A DNA stretch of 64,000 nt, from assembly GCF_020054945.1 (NCBI RefSeq), contig NZ_JAIHAU010000002.1:26579-90578 (forward strand), read 5' to 3'. Position numbers and translations under genes: made by a program. Source of the stretch: Mahella sp. (GTDB lineage Bacteria; Bacillota; Clostridia; Mahellales; Mahellaceae). The notes beneath the pieces were generated by a model that was not told the origin of the DNA, made no database searches, and worked only from the letters and a program-made list of their open reading frames with translations. Below are positions 17,837 through 27,553 of the stretch, piece after piece. Every line of letters starts with the position of its first letter. The first letter of the stretch is position 1.

Positions 17837-18571
17837 TCATGGCCTGCTGTTCATGGTAAGCTCTACCAGTTTGCCTGCTTTGGCAGCAAGCTCTATAATT
17901 TCTTCATCCAGCATGGTATCCTTCGATATTATTATCTTGCCATCCAGATCATTTATATCTTTTGTAACGCGCCTGCCTATTAAAAAAGCTTTCTGACGCT
18001 CTAAAAAGACATTTTTATATGGCTCTTTCGCAGCGGACGCAACGGCTTGCTGCCCTGTTGCAACCTCCGCTTCATATTCTTCGGCAACGCTCTCCCCTTT
18101 GTGCGGCAGCTTTACAACCACAGCCTTGGTTCCATACGTCAATACGTTGTCATCAGGTACAAAATCTATATCTTCGGTCCCCGATGACGACCGGACCCGG
18201 AAGCCCAACAAGCGGCCGTTATCCTCGTGTACGAAATATTCCTCTATAGAGCCTACAATTTTGCCCTTATGCGTCATTACAATCCGGCCTAACAAAGGCG
18301 GCTCAACTTTAACCAGTCGAACCGCTTCTTCTGATTCGGTTATCTTCTTTATGACATTGCGGCTTTTTATAATGACAGCGTCGTCTCCCATGCCGAGTAT
18401 ATCAGCCATATCCACTATATTTGCGCCAAAGTACCATTGCCCATCATCTACCACTGCAAAACGCACTGCCCTCTTTTGAGGATCAATCAGCAGCTCTTTT
18501 ATACTGCCGGCCTCCATACCCTCTTGAGCTGATATAACCGGCAATCCTATAATCTGATGGCTCGCTTTCAA
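17837..18571 (-). CDS. PRC-barrel domain-containing protein
   Basis: IIGLPVISAQEGMEAGSIKELLIDPQKRAVRFAVVDDGQWYFG and repeat. Confidence 0.82.
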   Translation of the reverse strand: MKASHQIIGLPVISAQEGMEAGSIKELLIDPQKRAVRFAVVDDGQWYFGANIVDMADILGMGDDAVIIKSRNVIKKITESEEAVRLVKVEPPLLGRIVMTHKGKIVGSIEEYFVHEDNGRLLGFRVRSSSGTEDIDFVPDDNVLTYGTKAVVVKLPHKGESVAEEYEAEVATGQQAVASAAKEPYKNVFLERQKAFLIGRRVTKDINDLDGKIIISKDTMLDEEIIELAAKAGKLVELTMNSRP

Positions 18572-19224
18572 TCTGAGTCACTCCTCAATTCTCTTATTTT
18601 ATACGAAAGCGTGTATAGGCTATCGCTTAGATGGACATGCTCTATCACTACATCGGGCGGCACCGCTATATCCACAGGAGCGAAGTTCCATATAGCTTTT
18701 ATACCGTATCTGACCACCATATCGGCCACTTCCTGCGCCTTTGCCCTGGGCGTAGCTATTATGGCTATATCTATGGGATGTTGCTGCACAAATGCTCCAA
18801 GTTCATCTATATCGCGGATTTCAATACCCCTTATAGCCAGCCCTATCAACCGCGGATTTATATCAAATAACGCTTGCAATATGAAACCGTCTTTCTCGAA
18901 ATCGGTATAATTGGCTATAGCCTGACCTATATTCCCAGCTCCTATTATTATAGTATTATATTTCTCATTCAGCCCTAATATTCTTGTCAACTGCTCGTAG
19001 AGTTCCTCGACGTTATAACCGTAGCCCTGCTGACCAAAACCTCCAAAGCAATTAAAGTCCTGGCGTATTTGCGAGGCGGTCAACCCCATTTTTCTGCTCA
19101 ACTCTGCCGACGATACGCGGGTTACTCCGTTGCGCATGAGCTCGCGCACATGTCTGTAGTACCTGGGCAAGCGCCTGACTACCGCATCGGAAACCTTGCC
19201 TTCCTCCTTAGCCACGATACACAT
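18568..19224 (-). CDS. rex: Redox-sensing transcriptional repressor Rex
   Basis: RLPRYYRHVRELMRNGVTRVSSAELSRKMGLTASQIRQDFNCFGGFGQQGYGYNV; Rossmann IIIGAGNIGQAIANY. Confidence 0.96.
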   Translation of the reverse strand: MCIVAKEEGKVSDAVVRRLPRYYRHVRELMRNGVTRVSSAELSRKMGLTASQIRQDFNCFGGFGQQGYGYNVEELYEQLTRILGLNEKYNTIIIGAGNIGQAIANYTDFEKDGFILQALFDINPRLIGLAIRGIEIRDIDELGAFVQQHPIDIAIIATPRAKAQEVADMVVRYGIKAIWNFAPVDIAVPPDVVIEHVHLSDSLYTLSYKIRELRSDSD

Positions 19225-19401
19225 CCCTGCCTTTGCTAATTTATCATTAATTTATCGTTAATATATGTAAATATTTAGCGGTATATTTGCTTCTATTATA
19301 TATATAATATACCGAGATGTCAACGAAAAATGCCGCGAAAACAGGCATAGGTTGATTTATGGTCGTGCTCCATGGCTAGATTGTGAACATGCTTGTACGC
19401 A

Positions 19402-19445
19402 ACAAAAAAGACCGCAGAATAAGCATCTTCTGTAGCCTTTTTTGT
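19402..19445. terminator. Rho-independent terminator downstream of the spoIID-like gene
   Basis: ACAAAAAAGACCGCAGAA-taagcatc-TTCTGTAGCCTTTTTTGT. Confidence 0.75.
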
Positions 19446-19453
19446 GAAACTTA

Positions 19454-21634
19454 TTATACAATCAGGTATTGTCCGCTGACATAGCCTGTTATGCCGCCAT
19501 ACTTTATCTTGTACCAGCTGCCGCTCTTGCCCAATACTTCTACTTTGGTGCCGTTCTTCAGGCTGCCTACCACCTTGTACTGGGTACCGGCTCCGCTGCG
19601 TACATTCAGCGTTGTATTCACCTTCACCGTACCGGTCTGTGTTGTGCTGCCTCGCGATGGTGCGGGTGCTGGCATCGGGCTTGCACTGCTTACCACCATG
19701 TATTGTCCGCTGACATAGCCTGTTATACCGTTATATTTTATCTTGTACCAGCTGCCGCTCTTGCCCAGCACTTCTACTTTAGTGCCGTTCTTCAAGCTGC
19801 CTACTACTTTATACTGGGTACCGGCCCCGCTGCGTACATTTAGCGTTGTATTCACCTTCACCGTGCCGGTCTGTGCAGCCGGTGCTGGTGCAGGTGTTGG
19901 CGCTGGCGTCGGCGCAGGTGCCGGGCTTGTACCGCTTACCACCAGGTATTGTCCGCTAACATAGCCTGTTATGCCGCCATATTTTATCTTGTACCAGCTG
20001 CCGCTCTTACCCAATACTTCTACTTTGGTGCCATTCTTCAGGCTGCCTACCACTTTGTACTGGGTACCGGCTCCGCTGCGTACATTCAGCGTTGTATTCA
20101 CCTTCACCGTACCGGTCTGTGTAGCCGGTGCTGGCGCAGGTGTGGGTGCTGGCGGCGGTACGGGTCTGTCCTCGCCGCGGTCGGGCAGAGGTGCCGGCGC
20201 CGGCTGTGCGGGTATGGAGTACTTCACGCGGCTGGCTACCGGATAGTAGAAGTCCAGTATTTGACCATAATTTTGCCCTGCCTCAGCCCTGTACTTGGCC
20301 CCGTACTGGCTCATACCCCTGCCATGGCCATAACCTCTGCCCTTTATGACATAACCATCGCCGCTTTTCTCAAAGCTGTCTATAAGGTAACTTTTTATTA
20401 TGCTTGCTCCAAAGCCCATGCGCATTTGCGTTACTGTAAAAGTAATCGTTCGCTGATTTACATTTAACTCAGTCACCGGCTGAGGCGCCTGCTCATTGGA
20501 CAAAGGATCCTGCTCCGGCACAATGACTTTTGTATCATATGCTTTTGTTTCGATATCTTTAGTTAAGAATTTTACCGTCATTGTAACGTGGCTGTCGGCC
20601 GGCAAACGCTGGCCTTCCGTGCGCTTACTAAGGTCCATGGTCATATCGGTTATCTCGGTTATACGAATATCTTTGCCGGTATACATCGGTGCCAATAACG
20701 ATTTGACGCCGGCTATCATAGCCTTCTCATTAGCCCTTGATGCATATGTAATATTTTCTATGCTATTCCACCATACATCGAGCGCTGCAATGTCGTTTTG
20801 AGCCAGGTATCCATTGGCTGCATCGATCTGTACCGGATCTATTTGTACCTTCTTATATGTGACTGTCCATGGGTTTATCGGATCATACTCATCCTTTTTG
20901 GCCGCCGAATAGCTGCTTTTCTCGACTATACCACCATTGCTGGACGAATACTCCGTCAACGCAGGGCTGCCATTGTACTCCAGCACTATGCCTCGTGTCT
21001 CATCCACGGCCGCATTGCTGTTGCTATATGATTGGCTGTTCCATATATATCCGCCATAAACCTGATTATCAGTGGTATCCAGCACATCATAACTGCCAGT
21101 AGGTTTAAGGCAGCGTATAGCGTATGTCCTGGCCGCTATAGCTTGGGCTTTCAGAGCCTCTTTATTCCATGAAGCAGGCATTTCATACGGTACGACCCCT
21201 TTCAGGTAATCTTCCAGCATAAGTTTGCTTATAGGCCTGACATATGCCCCGTCGATGCCAAACGCCATGCTGCCTATATATGCCCTGCCGTTGACTTCTA
21301 TAACATTGTCAGTACCGTAATGCGCCGGTACCAGTTCAAGCGATGAGCCATAGGTGCCTATGAGCGTGTTACCTTCATAAAGGCTCAAACTCCCATTTAC
21401 TGCTTTTACCGCGTAGTTATGATCTTGCTGCAATATTAATGATGGGTTGCCCGCCATGCTGTAGCTGCCTTTGGTTATTTTCACCGATATCAGTGATTTG
21501 TTGCCTATGTAATTGCGCAATTGCACCCTTATCACATCGGGTTCGCTTTTGGCAGCTCGTGCCTGGCCGGCAAGCGGTAACAACATCGTAAACGCCAGCA
21601 AAATCGATAAAAGCACTGCTGTTATACGTCTCAT
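19454..21634 (-). CDS. SpoIID/LytB domain protein with three C-terminal SH3-like repeats
   Basis: SpoIID motifs [44 protein letters not shown]; three copies of [58 protein letters not shown]. Confidence 0.93.
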   Translation of the reverse strand: MRRITAVLLSILLAFTMLLPLAGQARAAKSEPDVIRVQLRNYIGNKSLISVKITKGSYSMAGNPSLILQQDHNYAVKAVNGSLSLYEGNTLIGTYGSSLELVPAHYGTDNVIEVNGRAYIGSMAFGIDGAYVRPISKLMLEDYLKGVVPYEMPASWNKEALKAQAIAARTYAIRCLKPTGSYDVLDTTDNQVYGGYIWNSQSYSNSNAAVDETRGIVLEYNGSPALTEYSSSNGGIVEKSSYSAAKKDEYDPINPWTVTYKKVQIDPVQIDAANGYLAQNDIAALDVWWNSIENITYASRANEKAMIAGVKSLLAPMYTGKDIRITEITDMTMDLSKRTEGQRLPADSHVTMTVKFLTKDIETKAYDTKVIVPEQDPLSNEQAPQPVTELNVNQRTITFTVTQMRMGFGASIIKSYLIDSFEKSGDGYVIKGRGYGHGRGMSQYGAKYRAEAGQNYGQILDFYYPVASRVKYSIPAQPAPAPLPDRGEDRPVPPPAPTPAPAPATQTGTVKVNTTLNVRSGAGTQYKVVGSLKNGTKVEVLGKSGSWYKIKYGGITGYVSGQYLVVSGTSPAPAPTPAPTPAPAPAAQTGTVKVNTTLNVRSGAGTQYKVVGSLKNGTKVEVLGKSGSWYKIKYNGITGYVSGQYMVVSSASPMPAPAPSRGSTTQTGTVKVNTTLNVRSGAGTQYKVVGSLKNGTKVEVLGKSGSWYKIKYGGITGYVSGQYLIV

Positions 21635-21706
21635 TCCATTCTCACCCCCTTTCGTTATCCTCTATTATTTATATTCGACAAAAAAATCATATTCCCTTTA
21701 ATTTTG

Positions 21707-22726
21707 CTAAATTATTACCATGGCTTTTACCCTGTCGCCACGTTTATCAGGTTTCAAACCCTCCTCCATATCATCCAGCGAATACCTGTGGGTTATAAGC
21801 GGCGATACTTTTATAAGGTCTTTAGCCAATAATTCCAGCGCTCTGGCATGTGTATACGGATTTATAAACGATCCTATCCACTTTATTTCCTTCTGATATA
21901 TTTCAAATGGTTTCAATTGTATCTCGGCCGTTTCATCCACCACACCGAACTGCAATACGGTCCCGCCGTTTTTTACAAGATCAAATGCCTGTTTGGCCGT
22001 CCTTGCAAGGCCTGCCGCCTCTATTACGACGTCCGCGCCGTAGGGTATCATGGCCTTCGCAGCGGCTTTTACATCGCAATTGGTCGGGTCTATCAGCATA
22101 TCGAAGCCCAGCTTTTGGGCCAATTGCCTCCGTCCTTGTGAAGGTTCGCTTATTATGACGGACGACGCCCCTGCCAAACGGGCAAGTTGCGCATGCAGCA
22201 GGCCTATAGCCCCGCCGCCGAGTATTACCACGCTGTCGCCAGGCTTTATTTGCGCCAGGTCCGTGCCATGAAGGCAGCATGCCAAAGGCTCCACCATAGC
22301 CCCCACCTCATACGGCATGTCAGGCGGCAGCTTATAGGCCTGATTCTGGGGCACCAAGCAGTATTCGGCAAACCCGCCATTTAGTATGACGCCGATATTT
22401 TTAAGATTTTCGCACAGATGCACTTTGCCTATCCTGCAGTAATGGCAATGGCCACAGTATATATTCGGATCTATGGCCACGTTATCGCCAACGTCTATAT
22501 CGGATACGCCATCGCCTTTTTCCACCACGCGGCCTGCAAATTCATGGCCCAGTATGGTGGGCGGTTTGACGGCCGACGGCCCCATGCCTCCCGAATATAT
22601 ATGCATATCGGTACCGCATATGCCGCACGCTTTAACCTCGACCAATATGTGGCCTTCCTTCAGCCGAGGTTTTTCTACTTCCTCCACCCTTATATCACCT
22701 GTGCCATAAAATACAGCTGCTTTCAT
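21707..22726 (-). CDS. Zinc-dependent alcohol/sorbitol dehydrogenase family protein
   Basis: GICGTDMHIYSG, GHEFAGRVVEKGDGV, CGHCHYCRIGKVHLCEN. Likely start MKAAVFYGTGDIRVEEV (track 22777). Confidence 0.9.
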   Translation of the reverse strand: MKAAVFYGTGDIRVEEVEKPRLKEGHILVEVKACGICGTDMHIYSGGMGPSAVKPPTILGHEFAGRVVEKGDGVSDIDVGDNVAIDPNIYCGHCHYCRIGKVHLCENLKNIGVILNGGFAEYCLVPQNQAYKLPPDMPYEVGAMVEPLACCLHGTDLAQIKPGDSVVILGGGAIGLLHAQLARLAGASSVIISEPSQGRRQLAQKLGFDMLIDPTNCDVKAAAKAMIPYGADVVIEAAGLARTAKQAFDLVKNGGTVLQFGVVDETAEIQLKPFEIYQKEIKWIGSFINPYTHARALELLAKDLIKVSPLITHRYSLDDMEEGLKPDKRGDRVKAMVII

Positions 22727-22797
22727 AATATCGCCTCCATTATCGTATATATTAAAAAATAAAGGACCAGAAATCATTCTGATCCTCTATTATATTA

Positions 22798-22968
22798 CTA
22801 TTCCAAAACACAAGCATCCACCGGGCACACATCGGCGCAGTTGCCGCACTCAGTGCACAGCGCGGGATCCACTACGTATATATCATCGCCGGCAGATATG
22901 GCGCCTCCTTCGCAATCCGGCTCGCAGGCGCCGCAGCTTATGCAATCATCCGTAATTCTATAAGGCAT
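22798..22968 (-). CDS. 4Fe-4S ferredoxin (two clusters)
   Basis: Hand translation MPYRITDDCISCGACEPDCEGGAISAGDDIYVVDPALCTECGNCADVCPVDACVLE*; too short for the ORF track. Confidence 0.95.
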   Translation of the reverse strand: MPYRITDDCISCGACEPDCEGGAISAGDDIYVVDPALCTECGNCADVCPVDACVLE

Positions 22969-23071
22969 ATCTTCACCCCCTCATACCTCGTACATCTTAA
23001 AGATGTCCGTTTCCATTGTAGCATGGATCGGGCTATATTGAAATACCTTTGCCGAAGAAGCAATTTTCCGA

Positions 23072-23923
23072 CTATTTCGACGTTATGTGGGGGCAGTGTG
23101 CCTTACCGCAGCCCGGTACAAGCTTTACATCGGATGCATCAAAAACATCCATCTCAAAGCTGTCATCCGGCCGCTCCAATTTTACTTTTACTTTATCGAG
23201 AAGCACGTTAACCTCGATTACTGTGCCCGTACCTTTCGGGGTAATCACGCTGGCATTGCATCTGGGCAATCTTTTCAGCTGCTGTTCATAAAATGATTGT
23301 TCATATTTTAAACAGCACATAAGGCGCCCGCACATACCCGATATCTTCGACGGATTAAGCGCTAATTCCTGTTCCTTGGCCATCTTTATAGATACCGGCT
23401 CAAATTCACCCAAAAAACCATTGCAGCATACCGGACGCCCGCAAGGGCCTAAGCCTCCAAGCATCTTGGCCTCATCCCTTACGCCTATCTGCCTTAACTC
23501 TATGCGCGTTTTAAAGATAGCTGCCAATTCCTTGACCAAATCTCTGAAATCCACGCGTTCTTCAGCGGTAAAATAAAAGATCAGCTTATTCCTGTCGAAT
23601 GTGTATTCGGCATCTATAAGTTTCATATGGATATTATGCTCGGCTATCTTCTGGCAGCATTTTTCAAAAGCCTCGCGCGTCTTGATTTCATTTTCTTTCA
23701 GCATCTGCCTATCCTCGTCGGTGGCCATCCTTATGACCTTTCTTAATGGCGCGACTATATCGGTATCCGATACCTCTTTGGGCCCAGATACCACCTGACC
23801 GTATTCAAGACCTTTAGCCGTCTCTACTATAACACAGTCTCCTATATTTAAATCCCAAATATCGGGAGCAAAATAATACATCTTGCCTGCTCTTTTAAAA
23901 CGTACTCCCACTACTATGGGCAT
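23072..23923 (-). CDS. ricT: PSP1-domain protein RicT/YaaT
   Basis: VGVRFKRAGKMYYFAP...LGGLGPCGRPVCCNGFLGEFEPVSIKMAKEQELALNPSKISGMCGRLMCCLKYE. Confidence 0.93.
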   Translation of the reverse strand: MPIVVGVRFKRAGKMYYFAPDIWDLNIGDCVIVETAKGLEYGQVVSGPKEVSDTDIVAPLRKVIRMATDEDRQMLKENEIKTREAFEKCCQKIAEHNIHMKLIDAEYTFDRNKLIFYFTAEERVDFRDLVKELAAIFKTRIELRQIGVRDEAKMLGGLGPCGRPVCCNGFLGEFEPVSIKMAKEQELALNPSKISGMCGRLMCCLKYEQSFYEQQLKRLPRCNASVITPKGTGTVIEVNVLLDKVKVKLERPDDSFEMDVFDASDVKLVPGCGKAHCPHITSK

Positions 23924-24857
23924 TATCTACTACCTCCAATATATTAAGCAACAAAACATCTGCGGTTAATTGATAATTAGCGTTGGATGCCAAAGCTTTG
24001 CGCGCCGCATCCACACATTCCATGATACTACTCCATCGGAACAATGTAAAGTCCGATACCTTCGCATCCAGCAGTTTGCCTCTTATAAAGTCCGCCCAGC
24101 TATCCAGTATGGCATCTATATCATCCTTATGTTCGACCAGAAATTCCTCTGCCGCAAAGAAGGCATCCCATCTGTCTCTGACTATGTTTTGTAAATTATT
24201 CAGCGCGCTCCGGTGCAATGCCTGCCATGCGCTATCGTTTATTATGGATATCGCCTTGCCTATTATACCGTCCGAAGCGGCAGCGGCTTGCTTTGCATCG
24301 CCGGGACTGGCGTTAAATCGGCGTATCAGAATATCTTCAACATGGGTTAATGGCACAGGTTTTAATTTATAGATAAGGCAACGCGATACCACTGTGGGCA
24401 AAAGATTATCGGCACCGGTCGTAAGCAGGATAATGACCGCATAAGGCGGCGGATCCTCCAGCGTCTTGAGCAGCGCATTCTGTGCCTGTACGGTCATAGA
24501 CTGCGCTTGGTCTACAACATATACCTTGCGATCGGCCATATATGGATTTATATATATATCGCCTATGAGCTCCCTTATCTTATCCACTCCTATCGTATTC
24601 TTTTCGGGCGCTATAACCTTATAATCGGGGTGTGTGCCTGCCTCAAAGCGCCTGCATGCGCCGCATACGCCGCACGGCTTATGCTCTTCACAGACGATGG
24701 CCTGGCAAAATGCGTTGGCCAATGTACTTTTGCCTGCGCCGGCCGGCCCCTCGAATATATAGGCGTGGGATATGGTCTGGTGGGCAAGAGCCTCTTTAAG
24801 CTCTTTTATTATAGAATCTTGTCCGATAATATCATCGAATGTAAACATCATAATCAC
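23895..24857 (-). CDS. holB: DNA polymerase III delta' subunit
   Basis: FDDIIGQDSIIKELKEAL...AYIFEGPAGAGKSTLANAFCQAIVC; Cys4 zinc site; DQAQSMTVQAQNALLKTLEDPP. Confidence 0.93.
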   Translation of the reverse strand: MIMMFTFDDIIGQDSIIKELKEALAHQTISHAYIFEGPAGAGKSTLANAFCQAIVCEEHKPCGVCGACRRFEAGTHPDYKVIAPEKNTIGVDKIRELIGDIYINPYMADRKVYVVDQAQSMTVQAQNALLKTLEDPPPYAVIILLTTGADNLLPTVVSRCLIYKLKPVPLTHVEDILIRRFNASPGDAKQAAAASDGIIGKAISIINDSAWQALHRSALNNLQNIVRDRWDAFFAAEEFLVEHKDDIDAILDSWADFIRGKLLDAKVSDFTLFRWSSIMECVDAARKALASNANYQLTADVLLLNILEVVDNAHSSGSTF

Positions 24858-25303
24858 GCTATAAGGTCTACCAATAGGCCTTCTATTTCGCCTATAAGCT
24901 TTAACACAGCTATATGATCCATCTCATCCGTCATGACCTGCTCGGTAAGACGCTCAAGCTGTTCATCGATCCGCTTTATGATAATATACCTCTTGCGCCG
25001 GCCGCGTTTATCCACTGCTTCAGACGCTGAGAACTGCAACATGGATGATGTCACAGCATTCAAAAATATCGTTATGGTGCGCCTGTAGTGCAAAAGCTCG
25101 GCTAAATCGGTATTTTTTTCTAATCTTTGGCCCTGGGCTTTGATATCCGACAGCATACTATTCAGCCAATCCTTTGCCTCGTTATTTGCAGCATTGCCGA
25201 ATGCTTGCGAGAATGCACCGCCGGAGGCATTTTTGTCTATATGCATCGCATCGGAAGGTTGGCTGCTGTAGGCATATCCGCCTCTTATATCATTTACCTT
25301 CAT
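24854..25303 (-). CDS. YaaR family (DUF327) protein
   Basis: YRRTITIFLNAVTSSMLQFSASEAVDKRGRRKRYIIIKRIDEQLERLTE; conserved position next to holB/darA. Confidence 0.85.
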   Translation of the reverse strand: MKVNDIRGGYAYSSQPSDAMHIDKNASGGAFSQAFGNAANNEAKDWLNSMLSDIKAQGQRLEKNTDLAELLHYRRTITIFLNAVTSSMLQFSASEAVDKRGRRKRYIIIKRIDEQLERLTEQVMTDEMDHIAVLKLIGEIEGLLVDLIA

Positions 25304-25306
25304 AGG

Positions 25307-25636
25307 CTACAGCTTGCGGAATTCCTCTACATTCAGCACGAATACCGTCGCCCCTCCAACCACTACTTCAACCGGATAAGGCATGTAAACCTCTCCTGCT
25401 CCGCCCATCGGCATAGGAGAAGTCACCACCTGTTTACGGCTCTTGCACACCTTTTCTATGCACGCCATGGCCGCAGGCACCCTGTCGTCCTCGATGCCGA
25501 GCAACAGAGTCGTATTCCCCGAGCGCAGAAAACCGCCGGTGGTGGCAAGCTTGGTAACACTAAAACCCGAGTCCATCAGCGTGGCTATAAGCTTACTAGC
25601 ATCCTCATCCTGTACTATGGCTATAATAAGTTTCAC
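25307..25636 (-). CDS. darA: Cyclic-di-AMP receptor DarA/PstA (YaaQ)
   Basis: MKLIIAIVQDEDASKLIATLMDSGFSVTKLATTGGFLRSGNTTLLLGIEDDRV. Confidence 0.95.
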   Translation of the reverse strand: MKLIIAIVQDEDASKLIATLMDSGFSVTKLATTGGFLRSGNTTLLLGIEDDRVPAAMACIEKVCKSRKQVVTSPMPMGGAGEVYMPYPVEVVVGGATVFVLNVEEFRKL

Positions 25637-25661
25637 AAGTAAAGCCCCCTTTTTTCTTTTA

Positions 25662-26885
25662 TTATACCTTTTTTTGAGCGGTCGGGCAAGCGTTATTTGG
25701 CGTCAGCGCTACTAATATCGAAGCCAGCATAATAAATATAAGCCCTGTCTGTATATTTACTACCGGGTTATCGGTCATGCTCTGTATAAAGGCTGCTATC
25801 ACAGCAGCCAGTATGCCTGCTATTACAGGCCTGTGCGGTGAATCTCTCAATGCCGACAAGCCCCTCTTAAACAGCGCTACAACATACCATATGATTGATA
25901 TGACCCCCAGCACACCCCATTCAAACCATGTATTCAACACTATATTATGAGCATGGAGCTGTCCTACTCCAAACATAGCCGAAAAATCCATAAATGACAG
26001 AAATCCTCTCCCTATTATAGGGCTGTAACGTATGCCCACGAGGGCCGTTTGCCATATTTCCTTTCGTGCTTCCATGCTTTCATCCAATACGAAATAGCGC
26101 GGTATAAGCTGAGGGTATACAATAATGGCCATCATTAGTATAAACGCAGACATAAACAGTATGTGCGCCGCATGGCGCTTGCCGCAAAGCAAGAAGAAAA
26201 ATATGGCGGCTATCAGCACCGAGAACAGCGCTGTGCGCGAATTGGTAAGATACAGGTTCAAGGCATCCAAACATAGCACCATCATTAATGCGCGGCGCTT
26301 TTTCTCACCGGTAGTATAAAACATATATCCGAGCGTTACGAATATGACAACCGCAAGGTAGAACGCATAGAGGTTGGCATTAACAAATGTGGATGCCAAC
26401 CTTCCTCCCGGCAAATAAAACAATATACCGTTGTCGCTTAAAATTTTCTGTACTATGCCGAACAAGGATACCGGCAGACTGGTCCATGCTATAAGGCTGA
26501 CCATGTGCATGGCGAAATGTTTATCGAACACCTCTTCGGTATATATGCCGTAGATAACATAGGGCAGCATAAAACCTACAGTCGCTATTATTTCAATAAA
26601 GTCGGGCGAGTAGATATCGCTTATAAGCACAGCTATAAACATGAGCATATACGGCTGCGCCAACGGAACGGATGCTAAATCTATATCCCGGCTCTTTATC
26701 TTGCGTATTATGTATTGCACTGATATAAAGGCTACCATTAACGGCGCCGTATATGGCGACAGTATCCCAAGCACCAGCGCTATTACATTGTAATACATAT
26801 ATTTATCGTATATGTCAGGCTTGCTGCTGAATTCCGACATCGTAACAGCCGTATTCAACGGCCGTTCTTTTATTTCAATGCTCAT
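25662..26885 (-). CDS. O-antigen ligase/polymerase family membrane protein
   Basis: Multi-TM protein with 'NSRTALFSV', 'PIIGRGFLSF..HAHNIVLNTWFEWGVLG' Wzy_C-like motif. Confidence 0.8.
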   Translation of the reverse strand: MSIEIKERPLNTAVTMSEFSSKPDIYDKYMYYNVIALVLGILSPYTAPLMVAFISVQYIIRKIKSRDIDLASVPLAQPYMLMFIAVLISDIYSPDFIEIIATVGFMLPYVIYGIYTEEVFDKHFAMHMVSLIAWTSLPVSLFGIVQKILSDNGILFYLPGGRLASTFVNANLYAFYLAVVIFVTLGYMFYTTGEKKRRALMMVLCLDALNLYLTNSRTALFSVLIAAIFFFLLCGKRHAAHILFMSAFILMMAIIVYPQLIPRYFVLDESMEARKEIWQTALVGIRYSPIIGRGFLSFMDFSAMFGVGQLHAHNIVLNTWFEWGVLGVISIIWYVVALFKRGLSALRDSPHRPVIAGILAAVIAAFIQSMTDNPVVNIQTGLIFIMLASILVALTPNNACPTAQKKV

Positions 26886-26914
26886 TTGTAATCTTCCCTC
26901 CTCAAATCCCTCCT

Positions 26915-27553
26915 TTATATTAGACGATATTTTTTCAATTTCGGTTCAATTATAGATAATATTTTTTTATGTATATCATTTACACCGCCTGTGGCGTTTA
27001 TGATATAAAACCTATCGCTATACCGGCGTGCAATATCTATATATCCCTCGTAAACAGCTTTCAATAATTCCAGGCCTTCCGATTCCAACCGGTCTTTAAA
27101 TCCATCCTTTAATATCCTTTCCCATGCTGTTTCAGGAGATATATCCAAAAGCAAGGTTATGTCGGGCCACACGCCTCCCAGGGCGTGTTCGTTTATAGCC
27201 TTTACGGTATCCGGCCCGAGCCCTCTGGCATAGCCTTGATATGCCAGGCTGGAATCCACAAACCTGTCGCACAGCACTATCCGGCCTTGTTCTAAAGCAG
27301 GCTTTATAACCTGGGCCACATGCTGCGCCCGGGAAGCGGCATAGAGCAAAGCCTCGGTCATGGCCGCCATATCGCTATTGGCATTATCCAGCAGTATAGA
27401 GCGCACCTGCTCGCCTATGCGCGTACCGCCCGGCTCTCTGGTTAGCAGCGACGGTATGCCGCGCTCGTTCAAATAATCGGCCAGCATAGACGCATGTGTG
27501 CTTTTACCGCTGCCGTCTATCCCCTCTATCGTTATGAAAAGACCTCTACTCAT
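26915..27553 (-). CDS. tmk: Thymidylate kinase
   Basis: GLFITIEGIDGSGKSTHA, LLTREPGGTRIGEQVRSILL, DRFVDSSLAYQGYARGLG. Confidence 0.96.
   Translation of the reverse strand: MSRGLFITIEGIDGSGKSTHASMLADYLNERGIPSLLTREPGGTRIGEQVRSILLDNANSDMAAMTEALLYAASRAQHVAQVIKPALEQGRIVLCDRFVDSSLAYQGYARGLGPDTVKAINEHALGGVWPDITLLLDISPETAWERILKDGFKDRLESEGLELLKAVYEGYIDIARRYSDRFYIINATGGVNDIHKKILSIIEPKLKKYRLI

Noticed and set aside
19225-19275. Tandem ATTTATCATTA/ATTTATCGTTA upstream of rex as a Rex operator
   Set aside because: Does not match the usual Rex palindrome (TTGTGAANNNNTTCACAA-like) well enough; likely AT-rich chance repeat.
19469-20467. Several repeated plus-strand ORFs (e.g. [27 protein letters not shown])
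   Set aside because: Antisense of the three SH3 repeats; apparent repetition is inherited from the real gene.
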